Below are positions 1-5,317 of a stretch of 5,317 nucleotides of DNA, piece by piece. Numbering within the stretch: position 1 is the stretch's first letter; each line of letters begins with the position of its first letter. A model generated the notes under the pieces. It searched no databases. It saw only the letters and a program-made list of their open reading frames with translations, and had not been told where the DNA came from. The stretch is from NCBI GenBank assembly GCA_024277475.1, contig JAJRVC010000697.1:1-5317 (forward strand), written 5' to 3'. This stretch comes from Deltaproteobacteria bacterium (GTDB lineage: Bacteria > Desulfobacterota > Desulfobacteria > Desulfobacterales > JAFDCJ01). The position numbers and the translations under genes were made by a program.

Positions 1-4
1 AACC

Positions 5-18
5 AGACCTTCGGGTCT
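5..18 (+). terminator. Small UUCG-loop hairpin, possible terminator
   Basis: AGACC (5-9) and GGTCT (14-18) form a 5-bp stem closed by the stable tetraloop TTCG. It is followed by a T-rich but interrupted tail (18-29). It could terminate a plus-strand gene left of the window. The stem is short and the T tract is broken by G and C, so it may be only a structured repeat. The upstream gene cannot be seen. Confidence 0.3.
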
Positions 19-151
19 TTGCTTTCTTTGTCCTTAACCCCTCGTGTGAAACTACACAGTGTTGGAACAGCGAACCGCAGAATATCGAAGGAAGGAAACG
101 CTTCGCAAAATCTTTTTTAAAACAGACAGAATACATTCATTCGACGTTCAT

Positions 152-184
152 CAGTTTCTTTTTTGATCAAACTGGCCGTTTTTT
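152..184 (+). promoter_or_regulatory. Inverted repeat plus T6 run in the leader of the oxidoreductase gene
   Basis: CAGTTT (152-157) pairs with AAACTG (169-174) around an 11-nt loop. Four nucleotides later comes a run of six T (179-184). The self-complementary octamer TTGATCAA (163-170) overlaps the right arm. This could be a weak terminator or attenuator upstream of the operon, or an operator. The stem is only 6 bp. I see no convincing -35/-10 pair in 1-283, so promoter placement stays open. Apart from this, the edge hairpin and an unassigned minus-strand frame, nothing else is recognisable in the leader. Confidence 0.25.
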
Positions 185-283
185 GGGTCGGCGGTTGGGC
201 TGAGCGCTGAACCCTAAAACTGTGAACGATTGATCCTTTATCAATCCCCGGCAAAGAGACTACCGGCGCTAACGGCGGAAAAT

Positions 284-1651
284 ATGCACCTTTCTCAGAA
301 ATTTAAATATTCATCCATTGATGAATTAAAGACACGGTTAGAAGAACTGGATATAACATTGCCCTTCTCGGAAGATACCGCCATCCTGAAGCAGCCTTTG
401 GTGATCGGAGATAAACTCATCCCGAATCGAATGGTCATCCATCCTATGGAAGGCGCTGATGGAACCGCCGAAGGCAAGCCGACAGCGTTGACCCATCGAC
501 GTTACCTGCGTTTTTCCCGGGGTGGTGCCGGGCTCTTATGGTTTGAAGCGACTTCGGTTGTGGAGGCGGGGAAGGCAAATCCAAGACAGCTGCTGATTTT
601 AAAAAAAAATATCAAAGACCTGAGCGGCTTGCTGCAGACAGCATTGAAAGCTGCTGTAAATAGATATGGCTCCGACCGTAAACCTTACACCGTGCTCCAG
701 TTGACCCATTCCGGCAGGTACAGCAGACCTTTTTCAAAACCAATGCCGATTATCGCTGCCAAAAACCCCTATCTGGACAGCCCCGAATCGCCGCCAAAAA
801 ATATCATTACGGATGAGCAACTCGAAGATCTGGAGGATCGGTTTGCAGAAGCCGCCGCAATGGCAGGGGAAATCGGATTTGATGCCGTTGATATCAAAAG
901 CTGCCATCGATACCTCATCTCCGAACTGCTGTCTGCCCGAACTCGAGGCGGTCCTTATGGCGGCAGCTTTCAAAACCGTACCCGGTTTCTGCTGAACATC
1001 TTCGATAAAATCCGGTCGCGCTGCCGGGATTCAATTGATATTGTCGTTCGTCTGAATGGATATGACGGAATTCCCTATCCGTACGGATGGGGGGTGGATA
1101 AAGAAAATCATCATGGCTGCGATCTTTCCGAACCACTGCGGTTAGTGCAGATATTGCGGAGCAAGGCAATAAAATTAATCAACATCAGCTCCGGCAATCC
1201 CTATTACAACCCGCATATCGGTCGTCCGTACGATTCCGGTCCCTACGTACCGCCGGAAAACCAGCTGTATTCAATTGAAAGAATGTTGGAAATTGCTCGG
1301 ACAATACAAAAAACAGTTCCGGAGATACCGATCGTGGCCACCGGTTTTTCCTGGTTGAGAGAGTTCGGGGCGGCTTGCGCAGCCGGCGGTATTCGTGGCG
1401 GATGGTTTCAGCTTGCCGGTTTTGGCCGGCAGGCTTTTGCCTATCCTGATTTTGCCGAGGATGTCATGAAAACCGGAAAAATGGAACGTAAAAAATGTTG
1501 TATTGCCTGTAGCAAGTGCACCGAACTGATGCGACTGGACGGCGTGACGGGGTGTGTCATACGGGATGCGGAGGTTTATCGGCCTATATACAAAAAACTC
1601 AGCGGGGGCAGTCCCTCTCTGGTTGGAAAGGATGTCGGAGATCATGTCTGA
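284..1651 (+). CDS. Old Yellow Enzyme-family NADH:flavin oxidoreductase with C-terminal Fe-S motif
   Basis: A 455-residue FMN-dependent TIM-barrel enzyme expected to reduce an activated C=C bond (enone, enoate or dienoyl type) in the cytoplasm. Numbering from ATG 284, the OYE signatures run in order: NRMVIHPMEG (48-57), the RRYLRFSRGGAGLLWFEAT block (72-90), QLTHSGRYSRP (139-149, with active-site-type His142), DIKSCHRYLISELLSAR (203-219, His208), YGGSFQNRTRF (225-235) and VVRLN (254-258). Near the C-terminus Cys406, Cys409, Cys412 and Cys424 (CX2CX2CX11C, with an extra Cys405) resemble the 4Fe-4S site of 2,4-dienoyl-CoA reductases, which use CX2CX3CX11C. The protein stops about 30 residues later, so the FAD/NAD(P) domain of those roughly 670-residue enzymes is absent. 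An in-frame TTG at 230 would add 18 residues but has no Shine-Dalgarno sequence. ATG 284 has a weak GGCGGA 4 nt upstream. The stop overlaps the next start. The family is secure; the substrate is unknown. Confidence 0.9.
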   Translation: MHLSQKFKYSSIDELKTRLEELDITLPFSEDTAILKQPLVIGDKLIPNRMVIHPMEGADGTAEGKPTALTHRRYLRFSRGGAGLLWFEATSVVEAGKANPRQLLILKKNIKDLSGLLQTALKAAVNRYGSDRKPYTVLQLTHSGRYSRPFSKPMPIIAAKNPYLDSPESPPKNIITDEQLEDLEDRFAEAAAMAGEIGFDAVDIKSCHRYLISELLSARTRGGPYGGSFQNRTRFLLNIFDKIRSRCRDSIDIVVRLNGYDGIPYPYGWGVDKENHHGCDLSEPLRLVQILRSKAIKLINISSGNPYYNPHIGRPYDSGPYVPPENQLYSIERMLEIARTIQKTVPEIPIVATGFSWLREFGAACAAGGIRGGWFQLAGFGRQAFAYPDFAEDVMKTGKMERKKCCIACSKCTELMRLDGVTGCVIRDAEVYRPIYKKLSGGSPSLVGKDVGDHV

Positions 1652-2438
1652 TTTGATTCCGGTTGTTCTGGTTACCGGTGCAAGCCGGGGGCTGGGACGC
1701 GGTATTGCACTTAAACTCTCGGAGGCCGGTTATTCAGTGGTCATCAACTATGCCGCTAATTTCCCAGCAGCGGAAAAAACGCGGCAAGCCTGCCTTCGAT
1801 GCAAGCGCAGCCCGGGGCAAAATTTCATCTGCGTTCAAGCCGATATCAGTAATAAAGATGATCGACGTATGCTGGTTGAGACCACCGTGGGACAGATGGG
1901 CAGAATCGACGCTCTGGTAAATAATGCCGGTATAGCGCCGAGAGAACGAAAAGATATTCTGCAGGCCACGGAATCATCATTTGCCGAAGTGCTGGCAACC
2001 AATCTGCGGGGACCCTATTTTTTGACCCAACAAGTCGCCCGCTACTGGCTCGATCATAAGCGGAGCTCCTTTTTAAAGACCGGATTTACGGTTATATTCG
2101 TTACTTCGATATCCGCCGATACGGCTTCAGTAAACCGGGGAGATTACTGCATCTCAAAAGCCGGGCTTTACATGGCCTGCCGTTTGTGGGCTGCACGACT
2201 TGCGCCTGAAAATATTCACGTCTTCGAGCTCAGACCGGGAATTATGCTTACGGATATGACCTCGATGGTGAAAGATAAATATGATTGTCTGATTTCCGAA
2301 GGTCTGGTTCCCCAAAAAAGATGGGGTACGGCTGATGACCTTGGTTTGGCGACCGCTGCGCTTTTAGACGGAAAATTTCCGTTTTCCACCGGTGCCGTTA
2401 TTGACATTGACGGTGGATTTCATGTTAAACGGTTATAA
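1644..2438 (+). CDS. Short-chain dehydrogenase/reductase (FabG-like, probably a catabolic SDR)
   Basis: A 264-residue classical SDR that interconverts a carbonyl and an alcohol with NAD(P)H. From ATG 1644: the cofactor loop TGASRGLG (11-18), Asp67 in ADIS, NNAG (93-96), structural Asn120, catalytic Ser155, and Tyr168-x3-Lys172 (YCISK). These are followed by RPGIMLTDMT (197-206) and a C-terminal STGAVIDIDGG (248-258). The NRGDYCISKAGL block and the RPG...TDMT...KYD...GLVP..RWG pattern match FabG-like proteins commonly annotated as 3-ketoacyl-ACP reductase but often found in sugar or aromatic catabolic clusters. A lipid-synthesis role is therefore doubtful. The frame is open upstream to ATG 1554, but that would extend far into the oxidoreductase gene and add non-SDR sequence. 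ATG 1644 places the Rossmann motif at the usual position, with GGAG (1637-1640) just upstream. The 8-nt overlap with the upstream gene (1644-1651) implies translational coupling. The fold is certain; the substrate is not. Confidence 0.9.
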   Translation: MSDLIPVVLVTGASRGLGRGIALKLSEAGYSVVINYAANFPAAEKTRQACLRCKRSPGQNFICVQADISNKDDRRMLVETTVGQMGRIDALVNNAGIAPRERKDILQATESSFAEVLATNLRGPYFLTQQVARYWLDHKRSSFLKTGFTVIFVTSISADTASVNRGDYCISKAGLYMACRLWAARLAPENIHVFELRPGIMLTDMTSMVKDKYDCLISEGLVPQKRWGTADDLGLATAALLDGKFPFSTGAVIDIDGGFHVKRL

Positions 2439-2449
2439 GTGCAGATATC

Positions 2450-2464
2450 GTTGATTAGTTGATT
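2450..2464 (+). repeat. Short tandem GTTGATT repeat
   Basis: GTTGATT occurs at 2450-2456 and 2458-2464 with period 8, followed by a partial third copy (GTTG at 2466-2469, offset). It lies just after the SDR stop and abuts the 12-bp inverted repeat. It is probably low-complexity intergenic sequence, though a protein-binding site cannot be excluded. Confidence 0.35.
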
Positions 2465-2466
2465 GG

Positions 2467-2497
2467 TTGTAAATATGGATTCATCCCATATTTGCAA
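2467..2497. promoter_or_regulatory. 12-bp inverted repeat / hairpin between SDR and GH88 genes
   Basis: TTGTAAATATGG (2467-2478) pairs along its whole length with CCATATTTGCAA (2486-2497), allowing one G-T wobble, around a 7-nt loop (ATTCATC). The stem is AT-rich and no T tract follows on either strand, so it does not look like an intrinsic terminator. An operator for a dimeric regulator of the downstream GH88 gene, or an mRNA processing or stability hairpin, is more plausible. It sits 105 nt before the GH88 start codon. The structure is read directly from the sequence; the function is inferred. Confidence 0.5.
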
Positions 2498-2538
2498 AAT
2501 AATTGGACGCTTCATGTTTCAAAAGAAGGAAAATCAGG

Positions 2539-2558
2539 ACACAGATGAACACGGATTA
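2539..2558 (+). repeat. Two degenerate 10-bp units (ACACAGATGA / ACACGGATTA)
   Basis: ACACAGATGA (2539-2548) and ACACGGATTA (2549-2558) are adjacent and match at 8 of 10 positions. From general familiarity, ACACAGATGAACACGGATTA-like strings occur as dispersed intergenic repeats in many bacterial genomes. I cannot count copies from one window. The units lie between the inverted repeat and the GH88 ribosome binding site. Confidence 0.35.
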
Positions 2559-2589
2559 ACCGGTAAACAATTAACGAGGACTGGGGTTT

Positions 2590-2593
2590 GAGG
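2590..2593 (+). promoter_or_regulatory. Ribosome binding site of the GH88 gene
   Basis: GAGG within TTTGAGGATAG ends 8 nt before ATG 2602, a normal spacing. It supports that start over any downstream ATG. The GH88 gene therefore has its own initiation signal and is not translationally coupled to the SDR gene. Confidence 0.6.
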
Positions 2594-2601
2594 ATAGCTT
2601 C

Positions 2602-4005
2602 ATGATTAAAATCAACGAGGACATAACCCCGCAGAATCTGCTGCCCGGGTTGGAGCATCTTTTCGAACACGCCGGGCAAAAGATCCGGGCGATTCATGAA
2701 TCCTGGAATTTTGCCGGACCCAGTCCGGTATTCACCATCAAAGGGAAATACACCTCCCGGGGCTGGACGGAATGGACCCAGGGATTTCAATTGGGTTGTG
2801 CCATTCTTCAGTACGACGTGACGGGTGAAAGCTGTTTTTTGGAATACGGCCGTGAGAAGACCGTGGGACTGATGGCCCCGCATGTGAGTCACCGCGGGGT
2901 TCACGACCATGGATTTAATAATGTCAGTACCTATGGAAATTTGCTGCGATTAATGCAGGAGGGCCGGATTCCCGAAAACCAGTGGGAAAAAAGATTTTAC
3001 GAGCTGGCGCTAAAACTTTCCGGCGCCGTACAGGCCTCCCGCTGGACCCGGCTTCCAGACGGACTGGGATATATTTATTCTTTTAACGGCCCTCAATCAC
3101 TTTTCGCGGATACCATACGGTCTTTACGCCCACTTGTGCTCAGCCATACGCTCGGTCACGTGCTTTTAGATGAGCAGGACCAAAGGATCAATTTACTGAA
3201 ACGGTCCCTGCAGCATGCCGAAACCACCGCCCGCTACAATGTTTACTACGGGCAGGATCGGGATGCCTTTGATGTGCGCGGGCGGGTTGTGCATGAATCA
3301 ATCTTTAATGTGACCAACGGTTCGTACCGTTGTCCCAGTACACAGCAGGGATACACACCTTTTTCAACATGGACCCGGGGCCATGCATGGATATTGCTGG
3401 GATTTGCGGAGCAGCTGGAATGCCTTGACAGCCTGCCTTCCCGGGAAGTCGATGAAGCCGCAATCGGGTTGTTTGACGGAAAAGAAGCAGTTCTTCAACG
3501 GTTTATAAATGTCGCCACTGCAGCTGCCGATTTTTATATTGAGCAAACTCCTACCGACGGCATCCCGTACTGGGATACCGGCGCGCCCGGCCTGGCAAAG
3601 ATAGCGGACTATCTTGAGCGGCCGGCGGATCCTTTTAACGATCATGAACCGGTGGACAGTTCGGCCGCCGCTATTTCGGCCCAGGGGCTGATCCGACTGG
3701 GACGCTTTTTGATCAACCGGGGGGATAAAACGGCCGGAAAGCGCTACTTTCAGGGGGGCCTGACAACGGCCGCGGCCTTGTTTGATGATCCCTATCTTTC
3801 CAAAGGTTCCGATCACCAGGGCATTTTGCTGCATTCCGTCTATCATCGCCCCAATGGCTGGGATCATATTCCGGCAGGACGTAAAATACCTTGCGGCGAA
3901 TCCAGCATGTGGGGCGATTATCATGCCATGGAACTGGGGTTGCTGATTTTGCGGTTGGCCAGGCACGAAACTTATTATAAATTTTCGTTAGACGTTCATA
4001 GCTGA
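2602..4005 (+). CDS. GH88-family glycoside hydrolase (unsaturated glucuronyl hydrolase-like)
   Basis: A 467-residue alpha/alpha-barrel enzyme. GH88 enzymes hydrate the C4-C5 double bond of a terminal unsaturated uronic acid, releasing it as a keto sugar from oligosaccharides made by polysaccharide lyases. Matching features: VHDHGFNN (100-107), where Asp102 aligns with the first catalytic Asp of Bacillus UGL (D88); FADTIRSL (168-175), where Asp170 fits the second (D149); QHAETTARY (204-212); TQQGYTPFSTWTRGHAW (247-263); DSSAAAISAQGL (352-363); and DHQGILLHSVYHRPNGWD (404-421) with SSMWGDYHAMELGLL (434-448). Alignments are from memory. There is no signal peptide or membrane segment, so it is cytoplasmic and acts on imported material. 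It is about 90 residues longer than the 377-residue Bacillus enzyme, with extra sequence in roughly 215-245 and 272-295. It follows the SDR gene by 163 nt and precedes the binding-protein gene by 75 nt. GH105 is the main alternative family. The true substrate may not be a glycosaminoglycan fragment. Confidence 0.85.
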   Translation: MIKINEDITPQNLLPGLEHLFEHAGQKIRAIHESWNFAGPSPVFTIKGKYTSRGWTEWTQGFQLGCAILQYDVTGESCFLEYGREKTVGLMAPHVSHRGVHDHGFNNVSTYGNLLRLMQEGRIPENQWEKRFYELALKLSGAVQASRWTRLPDGLGYIYSFNGPQSLFADTIRSLRPLVLSHTLGHVLLDEQDQRINLLKRSLQHAETTARYNVYYGQDRDAFDVRGRVVHESIFNVTNGSYRCPSTQQGYTPFSTWTRGHAWILLGFAEQLECLDSLPSREVDEAAIGLFDGKEAVLQRFINVATAAADFYIEQTPTDGIPYWDTGAPGLAKIADYLERPADPFNDHEPVDSSAAAISAQGLIRLGRFLINRGDKTAGKRYFQGGLTTAAALFDDPYLSKGSDHQGILLHSVYHRPNGWDHIPAGRKIPCGESSMWGDYHAMELGLLILRLARHETYYKFSLDVHS

Positions 4006-4068
4006 AATATAAGAGCAGAAATAACGCTGATGAAGTAATGAACAGCGCGGGCTAAAGCAATAATTAAA

Positions 4069-4078
4069 AAGGAGGAGG
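4069..4078 (+). promoter_or_regulatory. Very strong ribosome binding site of the binding-protein gene
   Basis: AAGGAGGAGG (4069-4078) is a near-perfect, doubled Shine-Dalgarno sequence immediately upstream of ATG 4081. It is far stronger than the signals of the three upstream genes. It fixes the start and fits the usual excess of a periplasmic binding protein over cytoplasmic partners. Confidence 0.8.
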
Positions 4079-4080
4079 AT

Positions 4081-5079
4081 ATGAAATCTTGCAGGTTGAT
4101 GTTGACAGCAACGTTGGTTTTTTTAATGTTGATCGGATCCGGCGTGGCAATGGCCGGTGAGAAGGTTGAGTTCATTTTAAATTGGATAGCAGGTGGTGAT
4201 CACGCCCCTTATTATTATGCTTTACAGCAGGGATGGTACAAAGACGCGGGCATTGATCTTGAAATCCAGCAGGGCAAAGGTTCGAGTATGGCCTCCCAGC
4301 GCACCGGTGTCGGGAAAAACCCCATCGGTCTTGCTGACTTGGGAACTGCGCTGGTAGCGAAGGGAAAAGGGGCGAATCTTGTTGCGGTCATGAATATATA
4401 CGCCAATTCGCCTTACGGCATGTACTGGCTGAAAGATTCCGGCATAAAGGGACCCAAAGACCTGGTCGGCAAGAAAATCGGTAATCCCTCCTGGGATGCA
4501 GCACGCCAGATGTGGCCGGCACTGGCCAAGTCGGTCGGCATCGATCCCAAATCCGTAACCTGGGTCAACATACAGCCCAATGCAAAACTAGTCGCACTTA
4601 TGCACGGCGATATCGATGCCACCACCAGTTTTTACAATATCCATCATATATTCAAGGCGAAACTCGGGGACAATATGGGATTTTTTCCCTGGAAAGATTA
4701 TGGCGTCAATCCCTATGGCAATTCGATCATCGTCAATGGCGATTATCTCAAGAAAAAACCGGCGGTTGTCAAAACCTTTGTGAGAGTTAACCAAAGGGCC
4801 TTTAAGACCTGTGTCGACACGCCTGATCCCTGCATTGAAGCCCTGGTCAGTGCCAATACGGGGCTGAAATTTGAAAATGAAAAAACGAACTGGGGACTGG
4901 TAAACGAGTTGATGCGGGACAAATTCTCTACAAGCGTTGCCTTGGGTTATTTCGATCCGGGGCGTATGGATAGTGATTATAAACTGATCGAAACCTATTT
5001 TAAACTTAAGGCCCCTTTCGATATAAAAACCGCTTACACAAACGATCTGCTCGATCGCAGCATTAAAATGCCGAAATAG
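4081..5079 (+). CDS. NMT1/THI5-like ABC transporter substrate-binding protein
   Basis: A 332-residue exported solute-binding protein that captures a small molecule for an ABC importer. Residues 1-25 form a signal peptide: basic start (MKSCR), hydrophobic core (LMLTATLVFLMLIG) and an AMA|GEK cleavage site after Ala25. There is no lipobox Cys at the cleavage site, so it is probably soluble in the periplasm. The mature start, FILNWIAGGDHAPYYYALQQ (31-50) then GWYKDAGIDLEIQQGKG (51-67), is the NMT1/SsuA/ThiY-type first beta strand and ligand loop. IGLADLGTALVAKGKG (82-97) and GPKDLVGKKIGNPSWDAAR (124-142) are the following family motifs. Cys244 and Cys251 are the only cysteines of the mature protein and could form a disulfide. 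Relatives bind pyrimidine precursors, riboflavin, sulfonates or aromatic acids, so the ligand cannot be called. No permease or ATPase follows before the convergent gene, so the partners lie upstream of the window or elsewhere. It is probably co-transcribed with the GH88 gene. Confidence 0.88.
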   Translation: MKSCRLMLTATLVFLMLIGSGVAMAGEKVEFILNWIAGGDHAPYYYALQQGWYKDAGIDLEIQQGKGSSMASQRTGVGKNPIGLADLGTALVAKGKGANLVAVMNIYANSPYGMYWLKDSGIKGPKDLVGKKIGNPSWDAARQMWPALAKSVGIDPKSVTWVNIQPNAKLVALMHGDIDATTSFYNIHHIFKAKLGDNMGFFPWKDYGVNPYGNSIIVNGDYLKKKPAVVKTFVRVNQRAFKTCVDTPDPCIEALVSANTGLKFENEKTNWGLVNELMRDKFSTSVALGYFDPGRMDSDYKLIETYFKLKAPFDIKTAYTNDLLDRSIKMPK

Positions 5080-5127
5080 GGGTTATATTGATTGAACGTC
5101 TAACACCCGCCTGCCATGCAAAGTGTG

Positions 5128-5159
5128 TTGAGTTAGCGTAATCATTGAGTTATGAATCA
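5128..5159 (+). repeat. Imperfect 15-17 bp direct repeat
   Basis: TTGAGTTAGCGTAATCA (5128-5144) is followed at once by TTGAGTTATGAATCA (5145-5159). They share the first eight and last five bases. The repeat lies in the convergent gap between the binding-protein stop (5079) and the minus-strand stop (5219). I see no clear intrinsic terminator for either gene here. The rest of the gap is AT-rich, with a TATTTTATTTATATAT stretch. Confidence 0.4.
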
Positions 5160-5208
5160 CAATTTGGCTATTTTATTTATATATCCATGTTTAAACCAAG
5201 CCATGCAC

Positions 5209-5296
5209 TATACCCGGCTTAGTCGATGCGGCACTCCTCATCAATTTGAGGAGCCTCAGAATCCATTCCGAGATGCTTATAGAGATGCCGGGTATA
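5209..5296. repeat. Nested inverted repeats at the end of the minus-strand gene
   Basis: TATACCCGGC (5209-5218) is perfectly complementary to GCCGGGTATA (5287-5296), with 68 nt between. Inside lies a second hairpin, CTCCTCA (5234-5240) with TGAGGAG (5247-5253) around a 6-nt loop. One outer arm falls immediately after the minus-strand stop codon and the other inside that reading frame. It could be a 3'-end mRNA structure, or a structured element unrelated to the frame. Confidence 0.4.
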
Positions 5297-5317
5297 TTTG
5301 CCGAATCTTTCATGGGT
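5219..5317 (-). CDS. C-terminal fragment of a convergent gene, product unknown
   Basis: Reading leftwards from the window edge, a minus-strand frame stays open for 32 codons and ends at TAA (plus-strand TTA at 5219-5221). The visible peptide contains HERFGKYTRHLYKHLGMD followed by an acidic tail ending EECRID. It is mixed in composition, not repetitive, and looks like a genuine soluble-protein C-terminus. The start lies outside the window. I do not recognise the family. A 96-nt open frame can occur by chance, and the nested inverted repeats offer a non-coding alternative, so this is a moderate call. Confidence 0.5.
   Translation of the reverse strand, partial: THERFGKYTRHLYKHLGMDSEAPQIDEECRID

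Noticed and set aside
230..283. TTG start for the oxidoreductase at 230
   Set aside because: No Shine-Dalgarno sequence precedes it. The 18 extra residues show no OYE feature, while ATG 284 gives a normal N-terminus.
1554..1643. Upstream extension of the SDR to ATG 1554
   Set aside because: It would add 30 residues overlapping the OYE gene and displace the TGxxxGxG motif from its usual position near the N-terminus. ATG 1644 fits the family length.
1271..1645. Minus-strand open frame of 124 codons opposite the oxidoreductase end
   Set aside because: It is antisense to the conserved OYE C-terminus and Fe-S motif, and the translated peptide has no family signature.
2503..2531. Possible promoter with a TTGGAC -35-like box before GH88
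   Set aside because: No -10-like hexamer occurs at an acceptable distance.
3364..3966. A 200-codon open frame on the minus strand opposite the GH88 gene
   Set aside because: It lies wholly inside a well-supported plus-strand enzyme gene, has no recognisable domain, and its codons mirror the GC-rich third positions of GH88.
5165..5203. TGGCT / AGCCA pair as a bidirectional terminator in the convergent gap
   Set aside because: Only 5 bp with a 29-nt loop and no proper T tract, so too weak to call.
1..5317. CRISPR array, tRNA, rRNA, insertion sequence or attachment site
   Set aside because: No regularly spaced repeats, no tRNA-like cloverleaf, no transposase or integrase motif, and no paired terminal repeats were seen on either strand.

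Overview
The window looks like a catabolic gene cluster from a Gram-negative bacterium of roughly 48-50% GC (estimated by eye). Gene content and intergenic style suggest an anaerobic Desulfobacterota-type organism. That placement is inference: nothing here is a taxonomic marker.

Layout: (1) Positions 1-283 are a leader without a confident gene. It holds a small UUCG-loop hairpin at the left edge, an inverted repeat followed by a T6 run, and an unassigned minus-strand open frame running off the left edge. (2) 284-1651 (+) encodes an Old Yellow Enzyme (OYE) family flavin oxidoreductase. It carries a C-terminal Fe-S cysteine motif but lacks the second FAD/NAD(P) domain of 2,4-dienoyl-CoA reductases. 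(3) 1644-2438 (+) encodes a short-chain dehydrogenase (SDR) that overlaps the previous gene by 8 nt, so the two are probably translationally coupled. (4) 2439-2601 is a gap with a strong 12-bp inverted repeat, short direct repeats and a dispersed-repeat-like sequence. (5) 2602-4005 (+) encodes a cytoplasmic glycoside hydrolase of family GH88 (unsaturated glucuronyl hydrolase-like) with both catalytic aspartates apparently in place. (6) 4081-5079 (+) encodes a secreted NMT1/THI5-like ABC-transporter substrate-binding protein behind a very strong ribosome binding site. (7) 5080-5218 is a short AT-rich convergent gap with an imperfect direct repeat. (8) 5219-5317 (-) appears to be the C-terminal end of a convergent gene cut by the window edge.

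The four plus-strand genes could form one uptake-and-breakdown unit. The binding protein would capture a small solute in the periplasm, the GH88 enzyme would cleave an unsaturated uronyl (or similar) glycoside in the cytoplasm, and the OYE and SDR would reduce C=C and C=O bonds in the released product. The families are well supported by motifs. The shared pathway and the substrate are inference. The most notable point is the combination of OYE, SDR, GH88 and NMT1-type binding protein, which does not match a textbook uronate pathway (no KduI, KdgK or lyase in the window) and has no ABC permease or ATPase beside it.
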